Source: Phoronis australis (lineage: Eukaryota; Phoronida; Phoronidae). From it: a DNA stretch of 64,000 nt. The stretch lies in the NCBI GenBank assembly GCA_002633005.1, contig NMRA01000466.1:162633-226632 (forward strand), in the 5' to 3' direction. A program made the position numbers and the translations under genes. The notes under the pieces are model-generated. The model did not search any database, was not told where the DNA came from, and saw only the letters and a list, made by a program, of their open reading frames with translations. The number at the start of each line of letters is the position of its first letter. The stretch's first letter is position 1. Of the stretch, positions 24,277 to 36,320 are shown piece after piece.

Positions 24277-27200
24277 AAAATGTTTAGTGAACCCAACTAC
24301 TGGGCTTCATCAACCAAGAAGAAGTACTTCGGTCCCATCGAAGTTATCGCCAGAGACCACTGTTATCGTCAACAATTAAAGGGCAGTGTCGTCGCTAACA
24401 GTTGCTTAAATTTCGATCCAATAATTACCAATCGAATTAAAAATACATTCATGGCAATTATCTCATGTGAACATTTCCAAATTCACATTAAAAATTTTAG
24501 CGTGCATGCGATGCAACCCCAGCGCTACCTTGCGATTACTTTGATGGCACCTACTGTTTACTTCTATGTCCGCTGACTAGCGAAGCCGGTATGAACGGTT
24601 CAGTTAACTTCGCAGTTTACGTCGACGGTCAGACCGGATTGAAATCAGTATGAAAGGGCCTTATGTCGCAGATGGGAAATAATGATTCTTGGTGGGTGGT
24701 CTTTCGCCACAGTTGCAGTGTAATTTGCTCGTTTCGCAGACTTTGAGAGGAGATTTTAAAATGTCCTCCAATTTTTTAAGATTGTGAGGGATTACAGAGC
24801 ATTATTTTGTAAACGTCGTTTTAGTATATGTTAATGGACCAAAACCCGGTTTGGTATCCTTTTAAATATTTGCTTGGACAATTTCCAAAGCCAAAAAGTT
24901 ATATGCAACCTTACATATTGAAAACATCATTTTCTGTTTTTATCAGTTTAGCAAGCATCTGTTTGTCGGAATAAAAAAAGACACCAGTACGGATGTCCGT
25001 GTTCGCTCATTCTGGCTGCCATGCTTCTTGTTAGTTACACTTAGCAACACAGAGCGCTGATTTGTACCCACTACTGCACCACAAACGGTGTACTTCAATG
25101 GGTGTTTTTATTTTCGTAAAAATGGCCATAACTTGGCGCAGAATACGTCAAACGCCTCCGAAATTGAGAAGAGATTGTCTCTTTATTACAAAACTATTTG
25201 TCAAATTGCCATTAGGGGCGCCAGAATAGTAAAACCCGTCCAAAAATCCACGTCAGTGAATTTCTACTATGGGGCGCCAAAACAGTAAAACCCATTAAAA
25301 AATCAACGTCAGTGGCGGTCTTCTCATCAGGAACAAAGCTGCTTATGTTCATAATGACCTTTTGATTTTTTTAGCCGATAGAGAGGCTAAAAACATGGCC
25401 CTCAGGAGGCGCAAAGTACGTTACGTCCGACTGAAAATTGGAAGGCGTCATCGTCTCTTTAAATAAAACCTAGGGGACAGAGCGGTAGTCGGATTTAATT
25501 GGCCCGAAATTCGTTGTCGCCTGCTTTATAGATAAACATCAGCCAAATCTCAAAGATCCCGCAAGGCATTTACAAGATACAGCAGCGGACGCCGGAGAAA
25601 GATGTGGGCCATATGGGTGCATATTAAAACACCTTGTTTTCCCCGCCCTCTGACATAGTTTTGTGAAAATAATATTCATTATTTTTGTTTTTGGTGTGAT
25701 AGTTGAAATGGCGTACTTTATTCCATTGCTGAATACAACAGCAGCAAATGCAATTTATGAATACAAAGCGATATAAGTTTGCCATTGGAATCATAAAGAC
25801 GGAAATCAAACAAACTGTCGGTTCTTGCAGAAACATTGGGGGGAGTTTGGCTGTGCTGACGTGATTAGAGGCTGGACAGAGGGTATATCATGATGACGGA
25901 TGATGACAGAGCGCGGAGGGGGAGGGGAGGATAAAAAGTGGCACATTTTGGATAGCGTAATATGTGAACACTCCCTCATTGATTTCAACATGATCAATGT
26001 ACGTTTACATGTATCTAGAAGTGCACGTTGAACAATGTATGTATGGGATATATACATTGTCCGAAACTGTGCTCCTCGACCAAGGTTGCTACTTGCAGTA
26101 CACTGTGAGCAGTGTTGATGATTGATGAGACATTGCGCACGAAGTGGACTTGATGGTCTGCAGTATGATATGCCGGTTAATAAAAGAACACCATGTTTCT
26201 GTACAAGAAATTATCTATCAGAATGTTTTATTCTAAGATCGCATCAATATATATACAAAAGTAGCATGCCCATATAATGTAAAAATACAGCAAAAAACCG
26301 CAATTTATAGTACATGATGGAGACCATCCTCCAACAGGCAGCAGCTCTCCAGTGTGTGAAGTTACGCTAAATTTAAAAGTTTAAAACAATCGGTAAATGT
26401 TTGGTAATGAATAAGAGGAACTAAACGATTAATTGGTCGTTACTTGGTGAAAGTCTTAACTAATAACCTCAGAAATGTTCATACCTGAATTTGAAATTTA
26501 TAATAATATACCAGCTCACTTTTTAGAGACTCTTCTTATACCCCGGATTACAAGCAACCGTTCTTATCTACAAACCCGAGGAAAAATCGCCTCTTAAGTT
26601 GTGCATATGGTGTCCAGGGTTACAAAACAAAACTATGTTTTACAAAAATGTTCGTTGCCATTGAAAGTTTAAATAAGTAATTATTTGGCCGTTAATTAGT
26701 TGGTTTCTTAATTAATCCCATATATTTTCATGCTGTCCGCTGATTCAGTTTAATTTGAGAGGTGATTTAAATGAAACAGACTTGAAACGGATTTTGCACT
26801 CAAAATTTTGTTAAAAAGGATTTTTGGTCCCTTTTGCGATTGCCAGTATTGTGCCGACGGCCCTTTCTTTACACGAGAACTGTGCAATCAATCTGTCTTT
26901 ACTTACTAGTATGCATAAAGTCCTCCTAGCTCTCAAGCCGTTTACAACTTCAGGAAACTCACCGAAGAAACATGTTTGACGGATCTGATGTGCTTGCTGA
27001 GCGTATTGAAGACACACGCTTGATGTACAGCGATGATGAATCAGATAAATAAGCTTATGAACTTATCGCCTAAGGTGTTGGCCTAAATTCGGCCATTTGC
27101 GTAATTCTTGAATTGCATCCGATCAATGTGTATTCAATGGTCTTTCAGTACCCTGAACAGGTCAAATATAGCGGGCCTTGAGTTCAACAAACAGTATCAT

Positions 27201-27600
27201 CTGCTGAATTGGTACCTGTTAAACACTGTCTGGGTCAGGTGTTCAATTACTTAACGTAAACGTCTGGCATGGGTATCAACTTCTTCCACAAAGCCGTATG
27301 CTAGCAAAACGCATTTATAAAGTTGTGCTAATTCCGTGACTTTCACCCTTCAAATTAACGTAACTCCTCTCATAGTTAGACTTTTTCATTTGGAGTTGAT
27401 GAAAAGTTTCTCCTTTAGACGAATGCAAAAACAACTTTGTCGCGTCTGTTAAGCGCGAATTAGAAATTTAGCGATTAGTAAGGTTCACTATAAGTCCAAA
27501 TTTTGACATTCGTTGGGACTGGAAATGAGCTTGACATAGAAGTGAGAATCAATGCTGTCAAAAGATTGGAAGTAACAATCACAGAAAACATCCTCTATGT
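24277..27600. other. Gene-free stretch with one repeat cluster
   Basis: No gene is seen. The interval 25080-25640 belongs to the same repeat family as the array at 60-61.6 kb and is listed separately. The rest is AT-rich, with only short uninformative frames. Confidence 0.45.
25080..25640 (+). repeat. Diverged copy of the CCACTAG-box repeat family
   Basis: Contains boxes resembling those of the 60-61.6 kb array at 25126, 25209 (CCATTAGGGGCGCC) and 25399 (CCCTCAGGAGGCGC). It ends with GATACAGCAGCGGACGCCGG followed by a degenerate hairpin-like GGGCCATATGGGTGCATATT. Same orientation as the array and more decayed. Confidence 0.7.
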
Positions 27601-27621
27601 TGAAGGAAAAACATACGAAAA

Positions 27622-28113
27622 AAGTATGCAAGAAAATAAGTTAGTGAGCATTTGTGTTGGAATACACGAAGAACGCATTTACAAAACGCGGCTGCTAATG
27701 AATGGGATTTTGATTATGTTTCACATTTAATAAGATGCTTTTTCGGATTTCTAGACCACAAAAATGTGGGTGCAGCCATTAAAAGAGAACGTCACCCGAA
27801 AAACAATCAATTTAGATCGAGTAGTTCTACTCGATAACGGCACGTTCGGTTGCGTTACCGGACACCTGACGGCAGACGGAGGTGTTGAAATTATCCAATG
27901 ACGTAATTGGTTTCACACGCAGTCTGTTCAGTAATTCACAACACGGGTTAGTGGTATCAGCTTGTCGCTTGAATTCATAATAAATCATCAAACTTCGATG
28001 TAAAACCCTTAAAAATACACCGAGTTCTTATAAAAACGTGTTTTATTTCGCTGTTATTTATTGGTATTTAGACACACCGTAGCCTACAAAGTTCGGCAGG
28101 CCAATTTACTAAG
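27622..28113. repeat. Direct duplication, left copy (492 bp)
   Basis: Nearly identical to 28115-28617; the two are separated by a single N. The right copy has an 11-bp insertion (CTATTTTGTAT) and a few substitutions. Open frames inside are shared by both copies and have no recognised family. The layout looks like two contig ends or alleles laid side by side. Confidence 0.9.
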
Positions 28114-28114
28114 N

Positions 28115-28617
28115 AAGTATGCAAGAAAATAAGTTAGTGAGCATTTGTGTTGCAATACACGAAGAACGCATTTACAAAACGCGGCTGCTAATGAATGGGA
28201 TTTTGATTATGTTTCACATTTAATAAGATGCTTTTTCGGATTTCTAGACCACAAAAATGTGGGTGCAGCCATTAAAAGAGAACGCCACCCGAAAAACAAC
28301 CTATTTTGTATCAATTTAGATCGAGTAGTTCTACTCGATAACGGCACGTTCGGTTGCGTTACCGGACACCTGACGGCAGACGGAGGTGTTGAAATTATCC
28401 AATGACGTAATTGGTTTCACACGCAGTCTGTTCAGTAATTCACAACACGGGTTAGTGGTATCAGCTTGTCGCTTGAATTCATAATAAATCATCAAACTTC
28501 GATGTAAAACCCTTAAAAATACACCGAGTTCTTATAAAAACGTGTTTTATTTCGCTGTTATTTATTGGTATTTAGACACACCGTAGCCTACAAAGTTCGG
28601 CAGGCCAATTTACTAAG
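28115..28617. repeat. Direct duplication, right copy (503 bp)
   Basis: Partner of 27622-28113, starting immediately after the N at 28114. Both copies end with CCAATTTACTAAG, after which unique sequence continues. Confidence 0.9.
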
Positions 28618-29430
28618 GTCCGTAGCAGGAGTTTGGGGTCTATTCGGAGAAAAATTCGAAGTATCCTTCCGTGAAATACAGACAGGAGAACGTAGATCTG
28701 TGTTGTTATACTTGTTATCCCAGCCAGTGGCTCGGAACCCGATCAGGCCGCAGGGACTGGCACGAACATAAACCAGCTTGAGTTGGAAACTAAACCTCCA
28801 GTCACGAAAAGACTATAATAGTGAGTCAAAGACATAATGTGCACGTAATTATTTATGTGAATTAGCCACGAAACTGAAAATCTACTTACTTGTCGGGGGC
28901 CGCGAAGTCGGGCTCCCCTTCCACAGACCGTCAGGGCAAAGGTTGTACAGTAACAATGATTTGAATAATGTATTTGTATTTCTCAATAAAGATTCCCCTA
29001 ACATGTGACTATAGCATATAAAATCGAGTAATTGTTTCACAACAGCTTTGTGTCAGCAAACACTGAATTAGCATGCGCTCACGCGGCCTCGGTGCCCGAT
29101 CAATTACCTTTGTTGCCAGCATCAAAAGCCGGTAACGCAGTGGTTTATTCACTGCTGGCATCTCAAAACATTTGCACTCACGAGCATTCCAAGGCATTAC
29201 AAATTGTATCTAATGAGACAGACTTTGTTTCAGTTTCATATAAGCATGGTTAGGGTCATTTCAGGATGCGAATAATTCATTTTGAAACAGAACGCATAAT
29301 AATAAACGTCTACATGGCAACTCGCCCGGCGCCAATCCCGACTTAGTCAAGTGCTCTCTGGCATCGGACGAAGACTTCGCGGCTCGGATCGTGAGATTTC
29401 AGGTTATCAATTCGAACAGGAATACACTGA
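28618..29430. other. Gene-free stretch
   Basis: No supportable gene. It lies downstream of the THAP reading at 29431-29790 (minus strand) and could belong to the same element, but I see no transposase motif here. Confidence 0.4.
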
Positions 29431-29790
29431 TCAAGAAATACTAGAGAGACACTGTGAACATACACAGGCAACGGATCGTATGGATAGTTCTTTGGTAAGC
29501 CGGAATTCGTCAGAGAAATCACTGTCGACGAAATGCCGGACACAGACACGGAGATGTTTCACGGCCTCATACTTGCTATTAACAGCATACCTTTCATTCT
29601 TCACTGCCGCAAGCCACCTCCTGAGCATTTCGGGCTCTCGAGGAAGTCGAAAAAAGGATATACCCGCTTTCTTTGCAGCTTCATAGTTCGGACAACCGGG
29701 GACGATGCGCTGCAATATAGCAGCATTCACTCTGCAGACGAACCACTGACGTCGCTGCGTCGTTTCTCACCTTTCTCACAGGTTAACGCG
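29431..29790 (-). CDS. THAP-domain reading in a repeated element (fragment)
   Basis: A minus-strand open frame with the hallmarks of a THAP zinc-binding DNA-binding domain: GCPNYEAAKKAGISFFRLP, RRWLAAV, and RVCVRHFVDSDF. THAP domains are C2CH modules found in host regulators and in P-element-type transposases. The expected first cysteine reads CGC (Arg) here, whereas the sister copy at 48.4 kb has TGC (Cys). No start codon in good context and no continuing domain were found, so this is most likely a transposon-derived exon or relic. The block continues to about 29880 as noncoding sequence shared with 48510-48620. Confidence 0.7.
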
Positions 29791-29879
29791 CCACCTCTCG
29801 GCAAGGTGAGGTCGACCGTATAAAAGGTGATGTGGATATAGACCGATTAAGACGGTAAAAAAGACAAATTAAATCGGGT

Positions 29880-30780
29880 GGAATTCTCCTTTAAAACTAA
29901 CATTCTAAGTGACCCAAGAGTGTAGATACTGAGCAAAATGTATTTTACGATCGTTACGTCATTTTTGAAAATCCAAAATGGCCGCCAAAGTAGAATCAAT
30001 TATTTTCTCATTTGTTATTCCACGAGGTTTTCAAAATTGCACAGGTTCCTCTTTCCCCCCAAAATCCAACAAAATTACACGACAAACCTTACTAAGTGGA
30101 CAGTCACAACCATGGGCACGTCACCGCACACTGGCTCGACTGTTTCCCGGTGGGACACAGGCACTCACTGTAATCAGGGATAGCCGCTAGCAATACCGCC
30201 CTGCCGGCCGGAACCGCACCTCATGGCGGATAGCGCCCTTTTGTACCGTCTTGCGATCCCGGCGTGCACACTTCTGTGGAATGTGAACTGCATCGCGACA
30301 CGGCTGTTATCGCCGCCGTTAGCAGATACGGGCTAGGGGTCATGGCTGCACAAAGTAAACGAAAGTGCTCTGAGGAACAGCACACTTAGCAAAATCGAGT
30401 AAAAATTTAAAGGTGAAATCGACAACCATCGCACCCCGACTTCTATTGCGCCAACGATCAGCCAATTCAAAGTGCATAGGAGAATCAGTAAATTAATAAA
30501 TAAAATAATACCTCGAATATATCAGAGGGCGCTGTTTCCTGCCGGTTGGCACAGTATTTTTCCACAAAATGTCTTAATTCAAATGTCTATACTGAATCAA
30601 GCCGTAAGAGGTGTACCAGAAAGGAGAGTGCGCCGACCGTTCAATGAAACCGTAAAGAAGTCAACTCAGACAGCCCCTGGACTTTAGGTCTTCGGGTGCG
30701 GCTGCCCGTTCTCGTGCCGTGTTACACCGACAGATTGTACGAACAGTGTGGGCGACCCCACTGTAACCAAGCTTCAAAAG
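29880..30780. other. Gene-free stretch
   Basis: No gene or clear repeat recognised. Slightly more GC-rich than its surroundings around 30100-30350. Confidence 0.4.
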
Positions 30781-30789
30781 ACCCTTATG

Positions 30790-31290
30790 TCGTCTGATGT
30801 CAAATACAAACGTTTCGTGACCAATTGTTAAGCCGGCTTTGTGGATAAAATCAACTCGTTTTATGAGTCCAAACTATAGGAACAGTATGCAGTAATCAGT
30901 GACTTGAAGAGAAAAGTGACTGAGTTGAGTGACAACATAGGTCATTTGGAACAGTTTCCCCGAAGAAATAAAATTATCATCTATAGGATTGAATAGCCCC
31001 ATAATGAAAAGAAGGGTGACAACGATGCAGCTGTTGTGAACTTGGCCAGAATCTAGAATTGAAATGGGACATCGGAGGTCATCTGTTGCTCCCATTGACT
31101 TGACAAGAAGACAAGTAATAAGTCACGGCCCATCACATATGTAAGTTCCTGTCTTGAACGTCCGTGGACTGTTCCTCCAGAGAAGAAAGCTCAAAAATCA
31201 AGACCGTTGAGTGTACACCAATGAAACTTTACTTATAAACGAGCAGGACTTTTTGCCACATGTCGCCGTCTTCTCAAAACTGTAAAAATT
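30790..31290 (+). mobile_element. LINE ORF1-like relic (L1-type nucleic-acid-binding protein)
   Basis: Conceptual translation with frameshifts and stops resembles the first ORF of L1-like elements. A heptad-like stretch (VISDLKRKVTELSDNIGHLE) is followed by a PRRNKIIIYRIE-type start of an RRM fold, a basic GKK-like segment with RP near 31100, and a final ATCRRLLKTVKIK block near 31255. ORF1 proteins of this type form trimers through the coiled coil and bind RNA. Too decayed to be functional; it could have come from either LINE type present nearby. Confidence 0.6.
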
Positions 31291-31491
31291 AAACCTATGG
31301 TGGAAATGTAATGGTGGAACCAAAGCAAGGTAAGACCCGACAAGTGAAGACTGAGCAGGACTTGCATATATTTGAGAGCAGTATAACCTGACAACCTGTG
31401 AGTTGTTAATATACTTTGGTCTCTTCAGTTACTTGCTTTATGGTTTCTGACCTCCTTTCCATAGCGCCATGTCCTTAGCACAGGGAACATC

Positions 31492-31879
31492 AACTCGTAT
31501 TCTTGTTCACAGCTTTTCACTTATCTGTATTCACATGGCCCACAACAATACCAGTCATCAATGGCAGTCTGCTGTTATGTAATCCTCTACCCAAGATCAC
31601 TGTCAGACTGGTGTTTGAATTGTGTTCAATGCTTCCACAAAATATTATATCATCCCACTTGTGTTGATATGATCCACGCATTTCATGTGTATGCTCTTCT
31701 AAACGTGGTAATGCGAGTACCCATGACAATATTTTTCTCCTCGTTTTAATCATGTTTTGTATTATTGGCCTTCAGTTAAAGTAGCTATAACTGATCTGTC
31801 CCGCATGTTGGTGAAGCTCCGTCCTGTTGTTTAGCTCTGTGATTTGTGATTGAATTGCAATGTGATGTGTATTTCGCCG
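31492..31879. repeat. Direct duplication, left copy (388 bp)
   Basis: Nearly identical to 32025-32412, with about two substitutions seen. It ends at a single N (31880). The same open frames occur in both copies and are not considered genes. Confidence 0.92.
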
Positions 31880-31900
31880 NGTGTATTTGGGTGCGTGGAT

Positions 31901-32009
31901 CGTGTTTTGTGAGTCCGTTCCCGTGTTTGTGAGTCAGTGGACGGTGTTTGCCGGTCCGTGAGTCGTGTTCATGCGTCCGTTCCCGTGTTTTTGAGTCCGT
32001 TGACCGTGT
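31901..32009. repeat. Minisatellite, about 21 bp x 5
   Basis: Diverged tandem units of the type CGTGTTTGTGAGTCCGTTCC, lying between the two 388-bp copies and starting shortly after the N gap. Confidence 0.85.
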
Positions 32010-32024
32010 AGTTTAGGTACCTTG

Positions 32025-32412
32025 AACTCGTATTCTTGTTCACAGCTTTTCACTTATCTGTATTCACATGGCCCACAACAATACCAGTCATCAATGGCAG
32101 TCTGCTGTTATGTAATCCTCTACCCAAGATCACTGTCAGACTGGTGTTTGAATTGTGTTCAATGCTTCCACAAAATATTATATCATCCCACTTGTGTTGA
32201 TATGATCCACGCATTTCATGTGTATGCTCTTCTAAACGTGGTAATGCGAGTACCCATGACAATATTTTTCTCCTCGTTTTAATCATGTTTTATATTATTG
32301 GCCTTCAGTTAAAGTAGCTATAACTGATCTGTCCCGCATGTTGGTGAAGTTCCGTCCTGTTGTTTAGCTCTGTGATTTGTGATTGAATTGCAATGTGATG
32401 TGTATTTCGCCG
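32025..32412. repeat. Direct duplication, right copy (388 bp)
   Basis: Partner of 31492-31879. The copies differ, for example, at GAAGCTCCG versus GAAGTTCCG. Confidence 0.92.
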
Positions 32413-33995
32413 GTTTACCTTCATTATAGGCGTGCATTATCCCTTCGCATACTAATTAAAACTTAAATTCTACGTGTGTTAGATTATCTCCATAATGCGC
32501 GAGCCGTGCCCTTTCAATAGTGTCCCACGAATGTTGAAGACCATCCAACACTCATATACATCTCATATGTTCAGTCACCCAGTTTGTATGAAATCCACAG
32601 ATTCTTCTCTTTGTATATTGTAATGTGCTTGTCTTACTGCATTCAGTAAAGAGTAAGGAAACATAACTTGACAACAATCAACTGGTATTACATATCCATG
32701 CGTTTATCGTATCATTTATTTACGCATATTTATTGTTTCAATATCCACCACCAAAAGTCAGTGTGATTCCTTTGTGGCACTCTCTTATTTATTGGTTATG
32801 AAGCCATCTAAAACTGGCCTGTATGAAATACCCGGGAATAAATACCCGCATTGACTTTCTTGTGATATCATACGGAGTGTGGTGGTCCATCCTTTTGATT
32901 TTGTTGTTGGCCTCCTAGGGTAATATCATGTACTCCAAGCTGGAAGTCTGGCTGATTTAGCCCTTGTAGGCTGTTGACTTATTCACCATTATTTTGATTT
33001 TGTTGGTGACCATAGTCTGTACAACATACCGGTGTAACAGGTACAACAAGACATAAAATATGGCTTCGTAAAATTATCCTTGTAACTATTTCCATCCTTA
33101 ATTCACTGGGGAATCTGTGTAAATTGAAAGAATCATACCGATGTGGGTTGTCCAGTTAAAAGTTTGTAATCTCAGTCAGTAATAGGCTTATTACTATTAA
33201 TAACAATTCAACTTGTGTGACAAGTTCACTAACTATAAAAGGCTAGAGTTCCTCTCTTCAGTGGTGCTGTAACACAACACTTAAACGTAACTTAAAGAGT
33301 ATGTATGATCGTTTGGCTGCTCCGGGTTGTTGATTTCTGGGTACGCCAAGGTTTCTTAACCTGGCTTTTTTCTTTAAAAGATGAAATTTACATACCATTA
33401 TATTTATTCGTTCCTGTTTTTCATTAGTAACGCAATAATCACTGGAAAACTTTCAATCTACGCATGTGGACACGAGTTTCTATTGCCTAGTCTTCTCTGC
33501 ATCTTAGTTACCTGCTTGAAAGCCCGTTTGTTATTCCGCATAAGCTTTCGTTTTTGCGTAACCTCTGTTCTACAGTGTATTATTGTTTGTTTTCTTCTGT
33601 TTCATTACTATTCTACTGTATGTTATACCCGTCAGTTAGTATCATGTTATTGTCAGTATAACTTTCGCACTATGTTTCTAGTTGTACCTGTATGTGCTCA
33701 CCTTGGTATTATACTTACAGTCTTGAGTCGTTATGCAATATCTGTATAGGTGAATTTGGCTTTCATAGCAACCAACGGGGCTCATGTTTTGTGCCCAGTG
33801 AATTTCTGCTTTGACCTCTACTTCGCATTGTCAAGTTTTGATATTCTGTGCTGTGGCTATGTCAAATCCTGGTCCTTTGGCACCCATTGAGGTGTTTAAT
33901 ATCTTACAAAACTAACATAAACAGTATGGAGTGTAATAACTTTCACGATTTGATGTCTTAATTTTTTTGTCTATAATAATAATTATAAAAGAGTC
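32413..33995. other. Gene-free stretch
   Basis: No supportable gene. A 122-codon hydrophobic frame at 33381-33749 exists, but it has no recognised family and lies in T-rich sequence, so it is not called. Confidence 0.45.
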
Positions 33996-33999
33996 ACCC

Positions 34000-34985
34000 T
34001 TTGGGAGGCGATCCGGCTGACCTTGGAAATATTACTTCTGATTTAGCCGAGGTTAATTGGGATGTACTATTCGATTCCAATGGTATTGACTACATTGAAG
34101 ATATTTTTAGTTCAACTGTATTTAACGTGATTAAAAGTGACATCCCTTATGAAGTAAAAGTAATAAGCCAAAAATAAACCTTGATCTTATAATGATATAA
34201 AACGTGAATCAAAAAAGAAGCGACGAGTGTATAGAGCGTTGTCAAGTAACCTCGTCTTATATCAAAGATATGAAGACCAATCCGTTTAAAATGTCAAGTA
34301 ACCTCGTCTTATATCAAAGATATGAAGACCAATCCGTTTAAAATGTCAAGTAACCTCGTCTTATATCAAAGATATGAAGACCAATCCGTTTAAAATGTCA
34401 AGTAACCTCGTCTTATATCAAAGATATGAAGAACAATCCGTTTCAATCGATAATCTTATTTCAAGGGCGAAAGCTGATCGTCACAAAACCCCAATTCAAA
34501 CTTCCAGTGTCAAACCAAAAACTTCTTAGGAATTTTGAAAACTCGTTAAGAATATTCGTGGTCAATCCACTCAAGATACATTTCCTTGTCTTAAAGAGAA
34601 TAATTCTGGTGAGTTTGCAAAATTAGATAAAACAAATTTATTTTTGAATTATTTCACGAATAAAAGCCACATTGAGGCAAATTTGCCTTATGGATTCCTA
34701 ATACGGATAGCAGGTACCACCTTCTAGTAAAGCCAGTTCAAGACCTGCAGATGAGGTCAAGACTTCTTGATTGATACGTCGAAGAGTGACTTTTCAACAG
34801 ATATAACGAATAACATGTTTTAATCCCTACCAAATTCTCGAGCTGTCACATTTACTCCATTTTAGAAAGATTTTCGATTTAGGTACTTTTCCATCAAGGT
34901 GGAAACGCGAATTGATGATACCTGTGTCTAAAAAGATTCGACTTCTGAAGTGTTCAATTATCGCCCCATTGCTCTACTGTATTGT
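34000..34985 (+). mobile_element. CR1-like LINE fragment with an internal minisatellite
   Basis: The linker between endonuclease and reverse transcriptase is recognisable: VNWDVLFDSNGIDYIEDIFS, then a DIPYEVKV block. Further on are FLNYFTNKS, then FDLGTFPSRWKRELMIPVSK, and after a one-base frameshift NYRPIALL. The order fits a CR1-type second ORF truncated soon after the first reverse transcriptase motif. A 52-bp tandem repeat breaks the linker frame. Confidence 0.8.
34241..34446. repeat. Minisatellite, 52 bp x about 4
   Basis: Units start at 34241, 34293, 34345 and 34397, each beginning GTCAAGTAACCTCGTC. The first three are essentially identical; the last differs slightly (AAGAACAATCC). It expanded inside a LINE relic. 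There are no unique spacers, so it is not a CRISPR array. Confidence 0.95.
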
Positions 34986-34999
34986 CTTGTTTTTTATTT

Positions 35000-35865
35000 T
35001 CTACACTTTGCTGTTTTTGCTCAATATTATGTTTCATTTATGTAAGTCTCGGTTTTATAGTTTTAACTTTTAAAAAAGCCTGTATATAATGCTTCGCTGT
35101 GTGGGATAAATATTTGCACTTTGATATATTGTCATTTGCATAGCAATAAATAAATTACAAAATAGCAGTCTTCTAAGCATTAAATTTCGAATATCTCGAA
35201 AATACTGAAACAGAGTCTATAATGCTGAAAGCACTAAGCACTTTGAACGATATATCTACACACCAGATTTCAGACAGAACCGTCACGTGTCGCCAAAGAT
35301 AAGGCACATAAACTCAATTGATTTAAAGAGCAATCACCAGAATATCTCGAATAACTCGACCACGGTAAATCCTAGAGAAAAGCAAATGGCCCTTTGTCGA
35401 TAGCAAGTGAGAAGATCTATACACAGGAAAAAACGACAGGAAATCCCTTTTGAGAGAGAGGAGCTGCGGCTCCGCAAACCAAAATAACGCAAAATGGCCG
35501 CCACAACGTTATTTTGATTCCGATTTCAACCAAACGCGACAAGGTTCGAGCCAAGACACATGTTGTGTCTAAATCCAACCCTGACCGGATTAGTAACGCG
35601 ACCTGTACTGTGCGAACAAAGAAACAAAATACAAACAAATTGATGTAAAGCAAAATATTTCGAGAAATTTAATTTTACCATGTTATGAAAGAGCTGTGTC
35701 TAATTACTCACTCATAGTGTTCTCTCCATAAACGCAGATTAACCTTACTAATGGCGCAAAGCAGAACACAGAAACTTCTCGCACAGAACGCCCGTCAAAG
35801 ACGTGACATCGTGCTACATGTACCTGGCGTCACCGTTTGAGATCAACTTCGCCAATTCACAGTAT
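35000..35865. repeat. No gene; includes a repeat related to the interior of the 38.8-41.1 kb element
   Basis: No gene is seen. The part around 35190-35660 shares words with 39500-40330: the ATCTCGAAAA/ATCTCGAATA region with AGAGAAAA, AAATGGCCGCCACA, and GCGACCTGTA-TGTGCGA. The relation is diverged but colinear. Confidence 0.55.
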
Positions 35866-35870
35866 ATATA

Positions 35871-36021
35871 GGTTATCCCACACACACAAGAATAACCACT
35901 CGAGAATTCATTTCGTCCAGGAATGTCTCAACGAGACCAAAAGCCGAATTGGAACATTCCCAGATCAGATGAAATGAATTCGAGATGTTAGTATTAGTAT
36001 TCCTATGTATGTGAGATAACC
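35871..36021. mobile_element. 151-bp TA-flanked MITE (Tc1/mariner-like)
   Basis: Long inverted repeats of about 50 bp face each other: GGTTATCCCACACACACAAG on the left, and on the right a sequence whose complement begins GGTTATCTCACATACATAGG. Both arms contain GAATTCATTTC near the centre. TA lies directly outside each end, fitting a TA target duplication. Non-autonomous. Confidence 0.85.
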
Positions 36022-36320
36022 TATTGATCCCATGTATACGAACTCATCTTCATCGCGGCGGTATCTTGTTGCCAGGTGCTTTGGTTTGCTGCTGTTGTGT
36101 AATGTCATATGCATTGCTACGCGGATCCGGGCTGGTTAAGCGACAACCTTTTTACAATTAAGTCATGGTGTTAAATAATAGTGAAGTTGTATTTCATAAT
36201 AACTTCGTAAGAATTTTTAATTTGTAAAAGATATTGTTTAGAACAACGAACCATTCATTTGAAACATAAAGAAACAATTCATCCACGTATCAACAAAATC
36301 TGAAACTTTAACTAAGCAAT

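Noticed and set aside
27503-27837. Frames inside the N-linked duplication
   Set aside because: No family resemblance. Their repetition reflects the duplicated DNA, not selection.
33381-33749. 122-codon hydrophobic frame
   Set aside because: T-rich low-complexity sequence gives hydrophobic residues by chance. No family match, no splice or paralog support.
34241-34446. CRISPR-like direct repeats
   Set aside because: Units are contiguous with no spacers, in an animal genome and inside a LINE relic.
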